Positions 32,245 to 43,606 of a stretch of DNA of 64,000 nt are shown one piece after another (the stretch's first letter is position 1; each line of letters opens with the position of its first letter). The notes under the pieces are model-generated. The model did not search any database. It was not told the DNA's origin and saw only the letters and a program-made list of their open reading frames with translations. The position numbers and the translations under genes are program-made. This stretch comes from Halichoerus grypus (taxonomy: Eukaryota; Chordata; Mammalia; Carnivora; Phocidae), in the NCBI RefSeq assembly GCF_964656455.1, contig NC_135719.1, positions 3,141,163 to 3,205,162 of the forward strand. Reading direction: 5' to 3'.

Positions 32245-35194
32245 CTGGGAATAAAAACGACAGCAGCTCAGTGAGGACCGGAATGTCAGCCCCTGCAGGG
32301 AGTGTCTTGAACATCGATCCTAACATTGTGACCGTCTGGGGGCTGTCACATGTCTCGAGGGGAATGAACCGCAGCGCCGATAACTCCTGGCTCTCTTCTC
32401 AGATTTCCTTTTTGTTCAGGGGAGCGACAGAATTACCAGGGAGAGACAAGGAACACAGGGGTGGGGTCGGGCCGTCTGCAAGGATATGAGAGCTGGCACT
32501 TGCGGGGCCCCAGAGAGCACAGCTAGGGGAAAATTAGGTGGAAATCTCAAAAAGGTGGATTGCAGCTCACTGAAACCAAAGGAAAGAAAATATTTTTAAA
32601 GCACCTATGTGCTATTTGCTCTGGGAGATATTTACATGTTATTCCCATTCTTTGTAGGGAAGAAACCGATGTCCAAAGGGGTAGATAAGTCGGTTACGGT
32701 CACATAACCACAAGCCAACAGAGCTGGGGTTGGATTCTGGGTTTATCTGACCCTAAGTTCCCACTTTCATGACAGAGAACGCTCGGAGCTGGACACCTTT
32801 GGGATACTGAGTGCTCTATCACGGAGGATGTTCAAGCTCTGCTGGGATCCTACCGAGCAGGGGCTCCTAACCTGAGCTCTAGGGTGCTCCAAGAGACCGC
32901 GGACCTGGGCGGGCAAAGAATTACCTCTTCGTTGTCATTGAGCTACAAGTGAAATGTAGCGTTCCTTTAGTTATAAAAATGTCAGCCAGAAAATACAGTA
33001 GTATTAGCCCTGTCTGTGATTTTGTTACCAATGGAGACCATAGATATTTTTACATGACCTTACAATTGTGGAAGGCATCTCAAAAAGTTATTTATCACCA
33101 CTTCAAAATTAACATACTGCTCGATATTAGTGTATCAACAGAGAGGCAAATCTATTACCGTATCATCATTTTTCAACATGATGATGCTGTACTTCAATGT
33201 TGCTGGTTTCGTGATCGAATGTATTCTATTTTACAGATTTAAAACCCTCATCCTGGGAAGGGATCCCCAGGCTTCTCCAGACAACCAGAGGCGTCCACAG
33301 CATAGAGAGATGAAGGACCCTCAGTGCGAGAGCCCTAGGGTTACAAGACCTCAAGGTGTCTCTCGTAGGTGTGAAAGTAGATGGCCGCTCATCCTAGGCA
33401 CGTGCACAGCTGGAGAATATGTAATAAACACGGCAGCCGATACATTTGTTTCCACTTTGTAAGAATCAAGAATTGGCATAACCAGCTCCCCCGAGTTACT
33501 GTAGCATCAGTTCGCTGCTTCTCCAGGGACAGATGACTCAGCGCAGACCTTCCTCTGAAGCACAGGACGGGTACCGAGAGACGTGTCAGCCACCAACAGC
33601 CACAGCCTTGCGAGAACATGCTCCCAGGTATCTGCTTTGTTTGCCAGGGTGACCCTGTCTCCTACTCCTCTCCAAGGCCCAGTCAGCAGATTAGTGTGGG
33701 CATTTGAGCGAGGGCAGCGAACTCTCTAACGAAGTATCCATCTCACAGTCGTGCTCCAGAAATGCTACTGTTATTATTATTTTTATTTTATTTTATTTTA
33801 CTGGGGATTATGGTGCCATTTGGTCAGTTACCTGCTAGGGACTCTGTGATTCAATCATTCATTCGTTCACTCCACACATATCTGTGGAGGGTGCATAATG
33901 GGGGCAGAGATTGTGCTAAGTGCTGGGAATAAAGTGTTCTGCAAACAGCTGTGGATTTACCCTCTTGGGCTGGACAGTCTAGCGTGAGACAGACCATGGT
34001 AAGAGCTATGAACATGAATGATAACAAATTATGAAACACATACAGCACAGGGGCCTGGCTGAGCTTGGAGGGGAAGGTTAGGGATAGTTTCCCTGAAAAG
34101 AAATGAACAGAAATAACTAAGTGGAAAGAGAGGGAACAGTGTTCTAGGCAGAGGGAACAGCATGTGCAAAGGCTCTGAGTTGGGAGAAAGACACATCTCA
34201 GAGACAAAAAGACAGCATGGAGTGGAGATCAGATAACCAGGCTGGGACAGAATGGCAGCCTGAGGCACAAGCCCGGAGGGACTTCTGTTCTCTCGCTCCA
34301 GAATTCAGTCAGGCAGCAAATACTCACTGAGCACTAGTGTGTGTGAGGCCCTGGTTTAGACACCGGGGTGAACAAAATGAGCGAGACAGATGTGCTCCCA
34401 GTGCTAGGGATTTTTGGCCTTTGTCAAAGTGTTTGAAAGGTTTTAAACAAAGAGGCATCTCAGTGAATTTGTGTTTCAAAGACGACTCTGTTTACACATG
34501 GGATGAGCACTCTAGGGAGGGAGACAGGAATCAGGAGGATCCTGGAGCCGTCCACATGAGGAACCTGATGGTGTGAGCTCCCAGGGGAACGGAGGAACTA
34601 GACAAGAATGGATGGAAGTGAGAGAAACAGGGGCGTCTGGGATGCAGTCACTGGATCTGGAGGCCTGGGGACAGACCAGGTTTGGTGGAGATCATGAGTT
34701 TGATTTTGGACATTTTTAAATTATTGATTTCTATCTATTACCTAGAAAGGTTATGAATGGTTTTGACCTCTGGGGTGGAATCTAAGGAATGGCATTTTGA
34801 ACGGGACCTCCAGTGATGCTGGCCCTCTGCGCCATCTCGAGGCAAACCCATGGGACCAGCTCTACTAAGGACCAGATAGCCCTGTGAGTGTAGGAAACAG
34901 ATGTGGGTAGGGGTCAAGAGCAGAGGCTCTGAACACAGATGATCTCGATTTGAATTCTGGCCCTTGTAACTGGGCAGCTTCAGGGTGCTTTCCCACCTGT
35001 GAAATAGGAAGCTAACAACATGTACCTCCAAGGTGATGGTGAAGTGGTCCACGTAAGCACTTAGCAGAATGCCCGATGCAGAGTGCACACTGTACATACC
35101 ACAGTGATTGCATTGGGAAATCCAAATTACCTTCCAAATTGCCTTCTAACCCGAGCAAAAACCTGGTACTGATACGAAGAGTGACCACACGTAC
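32245..35194 (-). other. ADAMTSL3: ADAMTSL3 intron (2,950 bp)
   Basis: The intron runs from the donor GTACGT at 35194 to the acceptor at 32245. It contains antisense L2 (about 33850-34700) and a stretch at 32960-33160 that resembles 56400-56600. No other feature is recognised in 32260-32950 or 33200-33840. Confidence 0.8.
33850..34700 (-). repeat. L2 LINE 3' segments, antisense
   Basis: Antisense L2 3'-end signature in two consecutive blocks: 'tcaatcattcattcgttcac ... attgtgctaagtgctgggaa ... gcagagggaacagcatgtgc' and 'cactgagcactagtgtgtgt ... ctggatctggaggcctgggg'. Confidence 0.65.
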
Positions 35195-35378
35195 CTTGAG
35201 GGGCAGTCCCGGATGTTACAGGGCTGAAACCCAGCCAGCGGCTTCGGGAGGTGTTGGCAAAAGGCCTCACTCACTTCCTGCCCGTTGGCCATCACACACT
35301 GGGGTCTCTGGACTCGGGCTCCCAAGTGGCCGCAGGTGGCAGAACAATGTGTCCAGTTACCGAGCTCCCAAAAAGGCT
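35195..35378 (-). CDS. ADAMTSL3: ADAMTSL3 exon: first TSP1 repeat after the Ig domain
   Basis: A 184-bp exon on the - strand. The acceptor TTTCCTTTCTGCAG ends at 35379 and the donor is CTCAAG|GTACGT at 35195/35194. It enters with two bases (G|AG, Glu) and leaves with two. The translation starts PFWELGNWTHCSATCGHLGA, then has RPQC, AFC, QPC and IRDC, ending PS. The six cysteines, W-x-x-x-x-W and C-S-A-T-C-G of a TSP1 repeat are all present, as is an N-x-T sequon (NWT) inside the Trp motif. The exon follows the Ig exon at 43424 directly in phase, so no coding exon needs to be placed in the 8-kb intron between them. Confidence 0.95.
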
Positions 35379-36599
35379 CTGCAGAAAGGAAATGAAATGT
35401 CATGACAGCCCTGAATGAGATATGATGATGGGGCTGGAAGGGACATGGCCACAGACCACCAGGAGCTGTTTTCTGGTTGGCTGCCCATCTGCTTCTTTGA
35501 GAAGCACTCGGAGAGTACGCCGTCACCTAGTGGAAGGCCTCCTTTACATTTCATGTTTCCTCCACTGACTTATTGTCCTCACTGGTGGGAATGGTGGCCA
35601 GCTTGGGGCCCTTGGACCACAGTCTGGGAGAGGTGCTATTGGAGGCCAGCTGGACTTGCCAGAAAAATCCCAGAAAGAGGGAGGAGGTGCTCCGTGCAGT
35701 GGGCTGGCTCCTCAGCATTCTCCGAGCAGAGCCAAGAGGACGAGAGAGGAGGGTGTCTCCAGGGGATGCTCTCACAGGTTCTATTTCTCAAATGTGGGCC
35801 AGGCGGAGAAATGAAAGGCCGTTTAGCAGGGACCAGGGATTAAGCAGTGAGGTTAAAAATGCATTTCATTCCATTCTTACTTTTCCATTAATTCTTATCT
35901 AAACTTCAGCTTACTCCTGGAACTGCATAAATAATTTGTCATGGAGACATCTGGGAAGGTAAAAATGAGAGTTTCCTTTAGCAAAGTTGAAGCTGACCAC
36001 CTCCAGTAATTATGGCTTTTTAATTTCAGTCTTCATTCCAAACAGCCTTTCCCTTCCTTTTTGACACTTGGTAAAAAGATGAGGTACAACACGATGATGA
36101 CAGATTTGTGTGACCACAGAAGGTGCCAGATTTTCCCGTCACAATCACAAGTAATTGACAGCTACCAGCTGTGTCCACAGACGCCCTCACAGAGCAGGCG
36201 ATTTCTTTAACTTACTGTTTTCCAGATTTTCCTTCTGATCTCTGAATTTTTGTCTTAAGTTGCATATGGCATCCTCTGCAATGCAGAACTGTACATATTT
36301 TTAGTTGGGCCCCCAGGATTACAGTTTATTTGAAACCATTTTTTTTTTTAAATAGCTGGGTTTATGGAGAACTTCCCAGGTGAAGGGTACTGAATTTTAG
36401 ATACTTGGCCATCAGTTTTTCACCTAATCCTTATGGCCATCCTGTGAATTAGACCAGTCTTATTTGCAGAAGTGGGAAAAAGCTAAGTGACTTGCTCAAG
36501 GTCCTTCATCTAGAACCCAAGACCGTCAAACTCCACATCTAACTCTTTCTACTATGCCACACTTCAAGGCAGAAAACACATATATTTCTTTAAAAACAT

Positions 36600-37545
36600 G
36601 TGTGGTTTTTGTTTTAATTGAGGTGTCATTCACATACAATAAAATGCTCAGAAATCCGGTGTGCAGTTTTATGAGTTTTCACACTTGTATCTACTTTTGT
36701 AACCATGAACCACAGCAAGATATAAAACACTTCATCTCCCAGAAAGTTTCCTCCTAATTTGATCAACTTTAATCTTTAATTATTTTAATCCATTATTTTC
36801 ATCTGAATTATTTTAATCAGTTCCCCTCCCCCACCCAGGCAATTCCTTGTTCATTTCCATCAGTACCCATTATTAGTGTCACCTGCTCTTGGCTTTCATT
36901 CATGTACTCTTTTGCACTTGCTTCACATAACATTTTTGAGATTCACCTGTATTACTGTGCATAGCCCATTCTCTTTTATTGAATAATATTCCATCATATG
37001 AATATACCATAGTTCATCTATTCTCCTTTGGGTGGCCATTAGGAAGTGAAGGCTGCTGTGAACATTCTTGTACAAATTTTTTTGTGAACAAGTTTTCACT
37101 TTTCTTGGGTAAATACCTGTGAGTGGAATTGCTGGATCAAAGGTAGGTGCATGCTTAGCCTTCTTAGAAACTACCACACAGTTTTCCAGAGTGGTTGTAC
37201 CAGATTACACTCTTACCACCAATGCATACGAGTTTCAGTAGCTTCACGTCCTTAACCAAATCTGGCGTTGTCAGTCTTAGTTTTCACCATTCTAGTAAGC
37301 ATGGAATCGTATCTCTTTGTGGGTTTAATTGTCATTTCCCTGATGCCATCTGTATATCTTCTTTTGTGAACTGTCTGTGCAAGTGTTTTGCCTGTTGTTT
37401 TGTGGGGGGGAGGGGAGAGTTCATTGTTGACTTGTAGAAGTTCTTTATATATTCTAGATATAAGTTCCTCAACAGACATATGTTTGGCCAATCTTCTTCT
37501 CAGCCTATGGGTAACCATCCATTTGCTCTCTGTTTTTAAAAGTGT
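36600..37545 (-). mobile_element. Older L1 3' end, antisense
   Basis: The + strand begins 'aattgaggtgtcattcacat', typical antisense L1 3' UTR, then the antisense of the ORF2 C-terminus (- strand text VVSKKAKHAPTFDPAIPLTG near 37150). Confidence 0.8.
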
Positions 37546-37728
37546 GTTTTTTTATTTTTATTTTTTCTTTTTTTGTTAATTTGTTCCTTGAATTACATAT
37601 GTGAGTGAGATCATATGGTATCTGTCTTTCTCTGTCTGACTTATTTCACTTAGTATTATACCCTCTAGGTCCATCCACATTGTGCAAATGGCGAGATTTC
37701 ATTCTTTTTTATGGCTGAGTAATATTCC

Positions 37729-37769
<41 letters not shown>

Positions 37770-38605
37770 CACATCTTCTTTATCCATTCATCTATTGATG
37801 GACACTTGGGTTGCTTCCATATCCTGGCTATTGTAAATAATGTTGGTATAAACATAGAGGTGCATATTTCTTTTCAAATTCCTATTTTTATTTTCTTTGG
37901 ATGAATACCCAATAATGGAATTACTGGACCATATGGTAGTTCTATTTTTAAATTTTTGAGGAACCTCCATAGTGTTTTCCATAGTGGCTGTACCAATTTA
38001 CCAATATTCCCACCAACAGTACACAAAAGTTTCTTTTTCCCCACATCCTCGCCAATACTTGCTATTTCTTGTCTTTTTGATTCTAGCCATTCTGACAGGT
38101 GGGCAGTGATACCTCACTGTGGTTTCCATTTCCCTAATGAGGAGTGATGTTGAGAATCTTTTCATGTGTCTGTTGGCCATCTGTATGTCTTCCTTGGAAA
38201 AATGTCTGCTCAAGTCCTCTGCCCATTTTAATCAGGTTATTTGTTATTTTGGTGCTGAGTTGTATAAGTTCTTTATATATTTTGCATATTAACCCCTTAT
38301 CAGATATGTCATCTGCGACTATCTTCTCCCATTCGGTAGGTTGTCTTTTTGTCTTGTTGATTGTTTCCTTCACTGTGCAGAAGCTTTGTATTTTGATGTA
38401 GTCCTAATAGTTTATTTTAGCTTTTGTTTCCCTTGCCCGAGGATCCATATCTAGAAAAATGTTTCTACAGACAATGTCAGAGAGACAACTGCCTGTGCTC
38501 TCTTCCAGGATTTTTATGGTTTCAGGTTTCACAATTAGGTCTTTAATACATTTTGAGTTCATTTTTGTGTATAGTGTAAGAACGTGGTCGAGTTGCATTC
38601 TTTGC
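37546..38605 (-). mobile_element. Younger L1 3' portion, antisense
   Basis: Poly(A) in reverse (TTTTATTTTTATTTTTTC) at 37546, then 3' UTR and antisense ORF2. The - strand text runs LDHVLTLYTKMNSKCIKDLI (about 38590) to [23 protein letters not shown] repeat is embedded at 37731-37767. It is joined at about 38606 to an inverted L1 piece. Confidence 0.88.
37731..37767 (+). repeat. (TG)n microsatellite inside L1
   Basis: About 18 TG units, at the position where this L1 3' region commonly carries a short TG/TA run. Confidence 0.95.
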
Positions 38606-38775
38606 ATTGTATGATCCTGGCACAAAAACAGACAGCTGGATCAATAGAATGGAACAGAAAACCCAGAAATAAACCCATGCTTATATGGTCAATTATCTTA
38701 TGACAAAGGAAACCAGAATATACAATGGGGAAAAGACAGTCTCTTCAACCAATGGTGCTGGGGAAACAGGAATAA
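38606..38775 (+). mobile_element. Inverted 5' piece of the same L1 (sense)
   Basis: Sense ORF2 text (acagctggatcaatagaatg, ggaaaagacagtctcttcaa, caatggtgctggggaaac) that in L1 lies immediately before the segment heading the antisense block. See findings for the twin-priming interpretation. Confidence 0.8.
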
Positions 38776-38804
38776 ACTCTAGTCTTTACCTTGACCTTCA
38801 AAGC

Positions 38805-39290
38805 TCTGAATGATAGGGTCCTCAGCCACCTTCCAACTTCATTTCATACCCCCGCCCCACCTCTCCCCCACGGTGCCCCCATCACATGAATTTTCTTTGT
38901 GTTTCTTGACCACATTAAGCTTGTTCCCACTTTATGGTCCTTGCACACACTATTCCCTCTGCCATAAATGCTCCTTCTTCATCTTTGTGCATGGATGGCT
39001 CTATCTCATTGTTAAGGTCTGGGCTCAACTATCACCTCCTTAGAAGGCTTGTCCTGACTTTCTTCTCCAAAGTGGCTGCATGCAATCACTATGCTATCAC
39101 CCTATTTTGTTTCCTTCATAGCACTTACCACAGGGAAATATATGTTTGTTTCCTTGTTTACTGTCCATCTCTCCTACTGGAATGCCAAGTCCATGAGGGT
39201 GAGGAGCTCTTCTGTCCTGCCCACTGCTGGGACAGGGCATGTTATAGATTAGGTACTCAAGAAGTATTTGGTCAATTAATAAAGGAGTGT
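38805..39290 (+). repeat. L2 LINE 3' end, sense
   Basis: Classic L2 3' wording: 'ctgggctcaactatcacctc', 'catagcacttaccacaggga', 'ccatgagggtgaggagctct', then 'ggtactcaagaagtatttgg'. Confidence 0.75.
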
Positions 39291-39359
39291 CTTTGAAATG
39301 CTAAGGTAGGGATCCATTGAAGGTCTGGCATATTCCAGAATGTGTACACGTGTATGTGC

Positions 39360-39361
<2 letters not shown>

Positions 39362-39402
<41 letters not shown>
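39362..39402 (+). repeat. (TG)n microsatellite
   Basis: About 20 uninterrupted TG units. Confidence 0.98.
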
Positions 39403-39403
<1 letters not shown>

Positions 39404-39549
39404 GAGGTGGTCAAACAAGAAAGGCAGTGTTGATAAACCAAATGTTTAAATATTCCAAAGGCTTCAACTTTCCCAGCAGTTTCAGCCTCATGAATATCCA
39501 ATTTTTAAATTAATTGATTTGAGGGAGTTCCTTGATTTCATGTTCCCTT

Positions 39550-40215
39550 CCACATGGAATTCCTATCTGCCTTTGCACATCTGTTTCTCTGCCTGGAATG
39601 TTCTTCTTCCTCTTCCCAGAACAAACATCATGGCCCACGTGAAAACGGGGTTGTCTTCTCCAGAGAGAGGTGGGCCCTTTCCTTAGTGCTGCCAGTGGAC
39701 TTGGTCATCCTTCTATTCCAGCACTTGTCATCCGGCTTCAAAATACCTGTTTACATGACTGCCTCCCTGTAGAGACCATGAGCTTCCCAAGGGCTAGCTC
39801 ACCTCTGACCCCCAGCCTGGCAAGAGTAAGCACTGGGCAAACACTTGTTGGATGTTGCCATAGACTGAATGTTTGTGTCTCTCCAAAATTCATATGTCAA
39901 ATCCTAACATCCAATGAAATGGTCTTAGGAGGTGGGGCCCTCAGGGGGTGAGGAGGTCATGAGGGTGGAGCCCCCAGGAATGGGGTTAGTGTCCTTACAG
40001 AAGAGAACCCAGGGATCTTCTTCACTCCTTCTGCCACGTGAGGACACAGCAAGTGGGCCCTCACCAGACGCCTGATCTGCTGGTGCCTTGACCTTGGGCT
40101 TCACAGCCTCCAGAACTGAGAGCAATAAATGTATGTTGTTGCTAAGCCACCCAGTCTATGGTTTTTGTTATAGTAGCCCAAACAGACTAAGACAAAGGCT
40201 GAATGAATGGATAAT
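39550..40215 (+). repeat. L2 LINE 3' end interrupted by an LTR
   Basis: Sense L2 text ('gcctggaatgttcttcttcc', 'ctccctgtagagaccatgag', 'acacttgttggatg') stops near 39852. The expected L2 terminal words 'ggctgaatgaatgga' follow at 40196-40210, after the LTR. Confidence 0.65.
39853..40195 (+). mobile_element. MaLR/MLT1-like LTR, sense, within L2
   Basis: It runs from 'catagactgaatgtttgtgt' to 'cccaaacagactaagaca', with 'ttaggaggtggggccctcag', 'catgagggtggagcccccag' and 'cctccagaactgagagcaat' between. LTR only, no retroviral coding sequence. Confidence 0.65.
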
Positions 40216-42349
40216 AGTGCATTTTATAATGGTAGTTTTATGTCTGGCAGAGGAGAAGAAATACATAAATACTCCTGGAGAATGAAGTCATAAATAACAT
40301 GAGCTGGACTGTTTGATTGGTGGCCCAACACTGTTTTCCTCTTCTATGCTCTCCCTGCATCTGAGAAGGTGGGAGCCTAGGAACCACATTTCTAGAATCC
40401 CTACCTGCAGAGTTATCCTTTGGGATATGTTCTGCAAAGGAGAGGTATTTGCTCAAGATTTAAAAGGTCAAAATGATGTAGCCAGTATTGTTCCTGTATA
40501 GGAGGTATAATAAAGCATGAAATCTAATAGGAGCTTCTCTGCATCCTTCTGTGACTTTCTCACTTCTGAGCTACAAGAATCTGAGATCATCAGTACCTTT
40601 TCCCTGTGATTCCAGCATTTCTGATTTTCTTAACTCTACCTCTCTCCCTTGGCCTCCTAAAGAGTTTTGCCAGCTTGAAATACTTAGATTAGGTTCTCCT
40701 GACCAAACAGCAATGCATAACAAAGTTAATAAGTATAGGGGAAAAAACTTATGAAAAGAGAAAAATGAAAGAATTGGTTCCAGAACTCAGCAAATCTTCC
40801 CTCTGTGAATATTGGCCAAGTTGGCAATAGTTTTAAAACTGGAAAGCCAATCCCTGTTTTATCACAAATAATGATGCACATTTAGGATATGGGGCTCTGT
40901 GGGCTTCCTCAGGAGTGATTTCTTTTTCAAAAATGTTTCAATATGGAAGGAACAAGTTGAACCACAGAAGACCGAGGGCAAGGGAAAAGCTGGCCAAATG
41001 TCTAGGAATAATTTTAATTATTGAGAAGTGCAAAACATGGAGTCTTGTAGCTAAATCCTTTTCCCTGCACATGCCTCACAAATGGCAAATCCCTAAAAAG
41101 TCAGAATCTCTGACCTGGAGGTCGGGGTTCTCCTGTTGGGTCATTGCTGTTGGTTCCGGCGTTGGATGCCTGGAGCATATGCTTTTTATAGTCCTTGGGA
41201 AATATGCTTTTACTGTCCAAACGTCTTTGTTCTGAGAAAAAAAAGAAAAAAGAAAGAAGGAGCCCTTGTTTTCCAGTTAAACAATATCTAATTCTTGTCC
41301 CAGCTTGGGTGTTCTTAAAGAAGACAACTACTAGGAAGTCAGCTCTTTCCAAAGAAATGCTCTGTCCTGGATGCTCAGGCTCACACAGATCTGGGAGTTA
41401 CATGTGGGTCTGGGTGTGTGGGTGCTATCGGGGTCTAGTTAGAGCAACTCTGCTAACACGTGGTATCTGTGCATGTTTTCAGAGTTTATAGCTTAATAAG
41501 ATGGGAAAAAACAGATTCACCAAAATTCCAGAAGGGATTAGAGGAGTCCTCTGAGAACAGTAGAGCTCTTCCACTCAACAGGAGCCTTGGCAGCAGGAGA
41601 ATGAGTGAGGTTTCACAGAGCACCTCACATGGTGGGGAGTGTGGGCTTTCAGGAAGACTGTGAAGCTCTAAGCGCAGGGCGGTGGAAGAATGCCATGCAT
41701 TGTGTCATGTAAGACATTCTTGATTCCTCAGTCAGTTTAAGTAAAGTCATGAGCTGCTTAGTGGGAGGTACTCCTGAGAGAAGAGGTATGCGGGGCGAGG
41801 CTGAGATGGCCATGCAGCTTCCTGAGTGGAGACGAGCAGAAGCAAGGAATAAGGCTGGCACTTCTCAGAGCATGGGGAAGGCATTCAAGAATCAGACAGG
41901 CTTGGCCAAGCCCATCAGTTGAAAATCTTCCATTCCAAGATCCTAGAAGACCATGGGGACTCTTTGGGAAGGGCCACACAGAGGTACACCAGAGCCTTCC
42001 TGATCAGCACTGATGGTCCAGGAGGGGCAGCATGAAGAACGCTCAAAGAGAAGGCTATATATTTGGGCTCCAGGAAAACTTTCTGTGAGTTTTAGTTCTC
42101 CTCATTCATGCAGTGGGATTAAAAATGACTGCCCCAACCCTGTGCTCTTGTAAATATCGGAGGAGTTAATGAACACCAAAGTGTTTTGTGCATGACAACT
42201 GTTCTAACTCCCCACATTGGCATCTCCCACCTGTGCATGTCCCCGGGCACCTCTAACTGCCAACAAGAAAAGCCATGGAGAAGGCTCTTTTCCATCATCC
42301 TCTTGATTCCGCAGTGGATTCTATAATAATCTCATACCAGGTCTGCCAA

Positions 42350-43260
42350 CAACTCAATTTCATTCATTTGTGAAACACTTATTTAACACTGATTACACCT
42401 GTGTTAGGTGCCGGAGATACAAAGAAGAATAACAAATGATCCCTAATGTCCATCTGATTGACTTCTGTCATCAACTCTCAACTGGTTCCAAACCCTGATG
42501 GGAAAGAGGAGTATCATTTACCGAGCCCTAAAACCTCAACAATTTAAAGCCCATTTTGGTGACAAAAATTTGTTGAACTCCAGAAATTATCCCTACAGAT
42601 AGCAGAAGCAGCAGAAGCAGCTTGTCATCCTGGGCCAAGGGGCACATTGTAATGAGCTTCTCCAAATGACATCACTGACCCAACTGTAAGGTGTCCTAAG
42701 ACTCAACTGATTAGTATTTATCGAGTACCTACTGTGTGCCTTATACTATATTATATCCTCAGGACTGCAAAAAAAAAAAAAAAAAATCACACATGATCTC
42801 TATAATTAAAGGACCTACAATTTAGCTGAGGAAACAGAAGTAAAAGAGGAAACAATTGGAGAACAATGTGTGTTTGGACTTAATCAGATACCAGGTGGTT
42901 CGACCAGAGAAAAGAGGTCAAACGAAATCCAGGGGGTTCCCACAGGAGATAGGAATTCTTCTGTAAGAGACAGAAGTTGGCCCTCCATTTCTCTTCTTTG
43001 GAGAGCAGTGTGCCTGGAGGTGATACTTCCACGGAAACAGCACATGGGTGGGAGAGTCTGTCAGATCACAGGGCAGGAAACCATGTTCACTAGAACAGAG
43101 CTCACTGCTAGCTTGGGCTGGGGGTTGGGGTCAGCAGATACGCAAATATAGAGGCAGAACATGAAGGGTCTTGATTCTGGGCAGAAGACCATATGCCAGT
43201 GTAGGTTCTTGGGAAGAGAAGTATTAGCAAGAAAATCACAGCCTTCTCAGAGAAGACCTG
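42350..43260 (-). repeat. L2/MIR-like ancient repeat pieces, antisense
   Basis: Antisense words 'acacctgtgttaggtgccgg' (42395) and 'gagtacctactgtgtgcctt' (42722), followed by L2-style degenerate text. Individual boundaries are unclear. A run of 18 A lies at 42769-42786. Confidence 0.45.
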
Positions 43261-43423
43261 GGTAGGATGAAATGCCAGCTTCAGTGCTCGTTTGTAGTGG
43301 CAAGGCACGGTTAAAACCATCTAACGTCCATCTTGTTTACTCCTCGGCTCCAGGATCAACCAAACGGGGGGCTGCTTGTACGTGTTACAGGAAGCACTTG
43401 AACCCGAAGAATGTGACACTTAC

Positions 43424-43606
43424 CCAGCAGGTGCAGTACAGACATGGCCACTGCCTTTCCAAGAGCATTGGTAGCTGTGCAGACATAGGTTCCTTCATGT
43501 TCAAGGGAAACATTCTGCAACAACAGGGATCCATTGAAAAGCAAGGAAACATTGTCACTCAGAGATCCTCCTCTCTTCAACCAAGTTATATTAGGCTGAG
43601 GGACAC
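43424..43606 (-). CDS. ADAMTSL3: ADAMTSL3 exon: second half of an Ig-like C2 domain
   Basis: A 183-bp exon on the - strand. The acceptor TTATTCCAAAG ends at 43607 and the donor is CTGCTGG|GTAAGT at 43424/43423. Both flanking introns are phase 1. The translation starts VPQPNITWLKRGGSLSDNVS, continues LLFNGSLLLQNVSLEHEGTY and then VCTATNALGKAV, ending LHLL. It has the Ig-fold core Trp (ITW), the L-x-x-x-x-x-x-D/E-x-G-x-Y-x-C motif (EHEGTYVC) and three N-x-S/T sequons. The first Ig cysteine is absent, so it must lie in an upstream exon right of this one, which I could not find in the window. From the order Ig then TSP1 x4 then PLAC this is the last Ig domain of ADAMTSL3. Confidence 0.95.

Larger units (their letters stand above)
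35379..43423 (-). other. ADAMTSL3: ADAMTSL3 intron (8,045 bp)
   Basis: The intron runs from the donor GTAAGT at 43423 to the acceptor at 35379. It is mostly repeats from 36600 to 40215: two antisense L1 blocks, an inverted L1 piece, L2, a TG repeat and an MLT1-like LTR. L2/MIR-like text returns at about 42350-43260. In 35400-36600 and 40220-42340 I see no recognisable gene or repeat. Confidence 0.85.
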
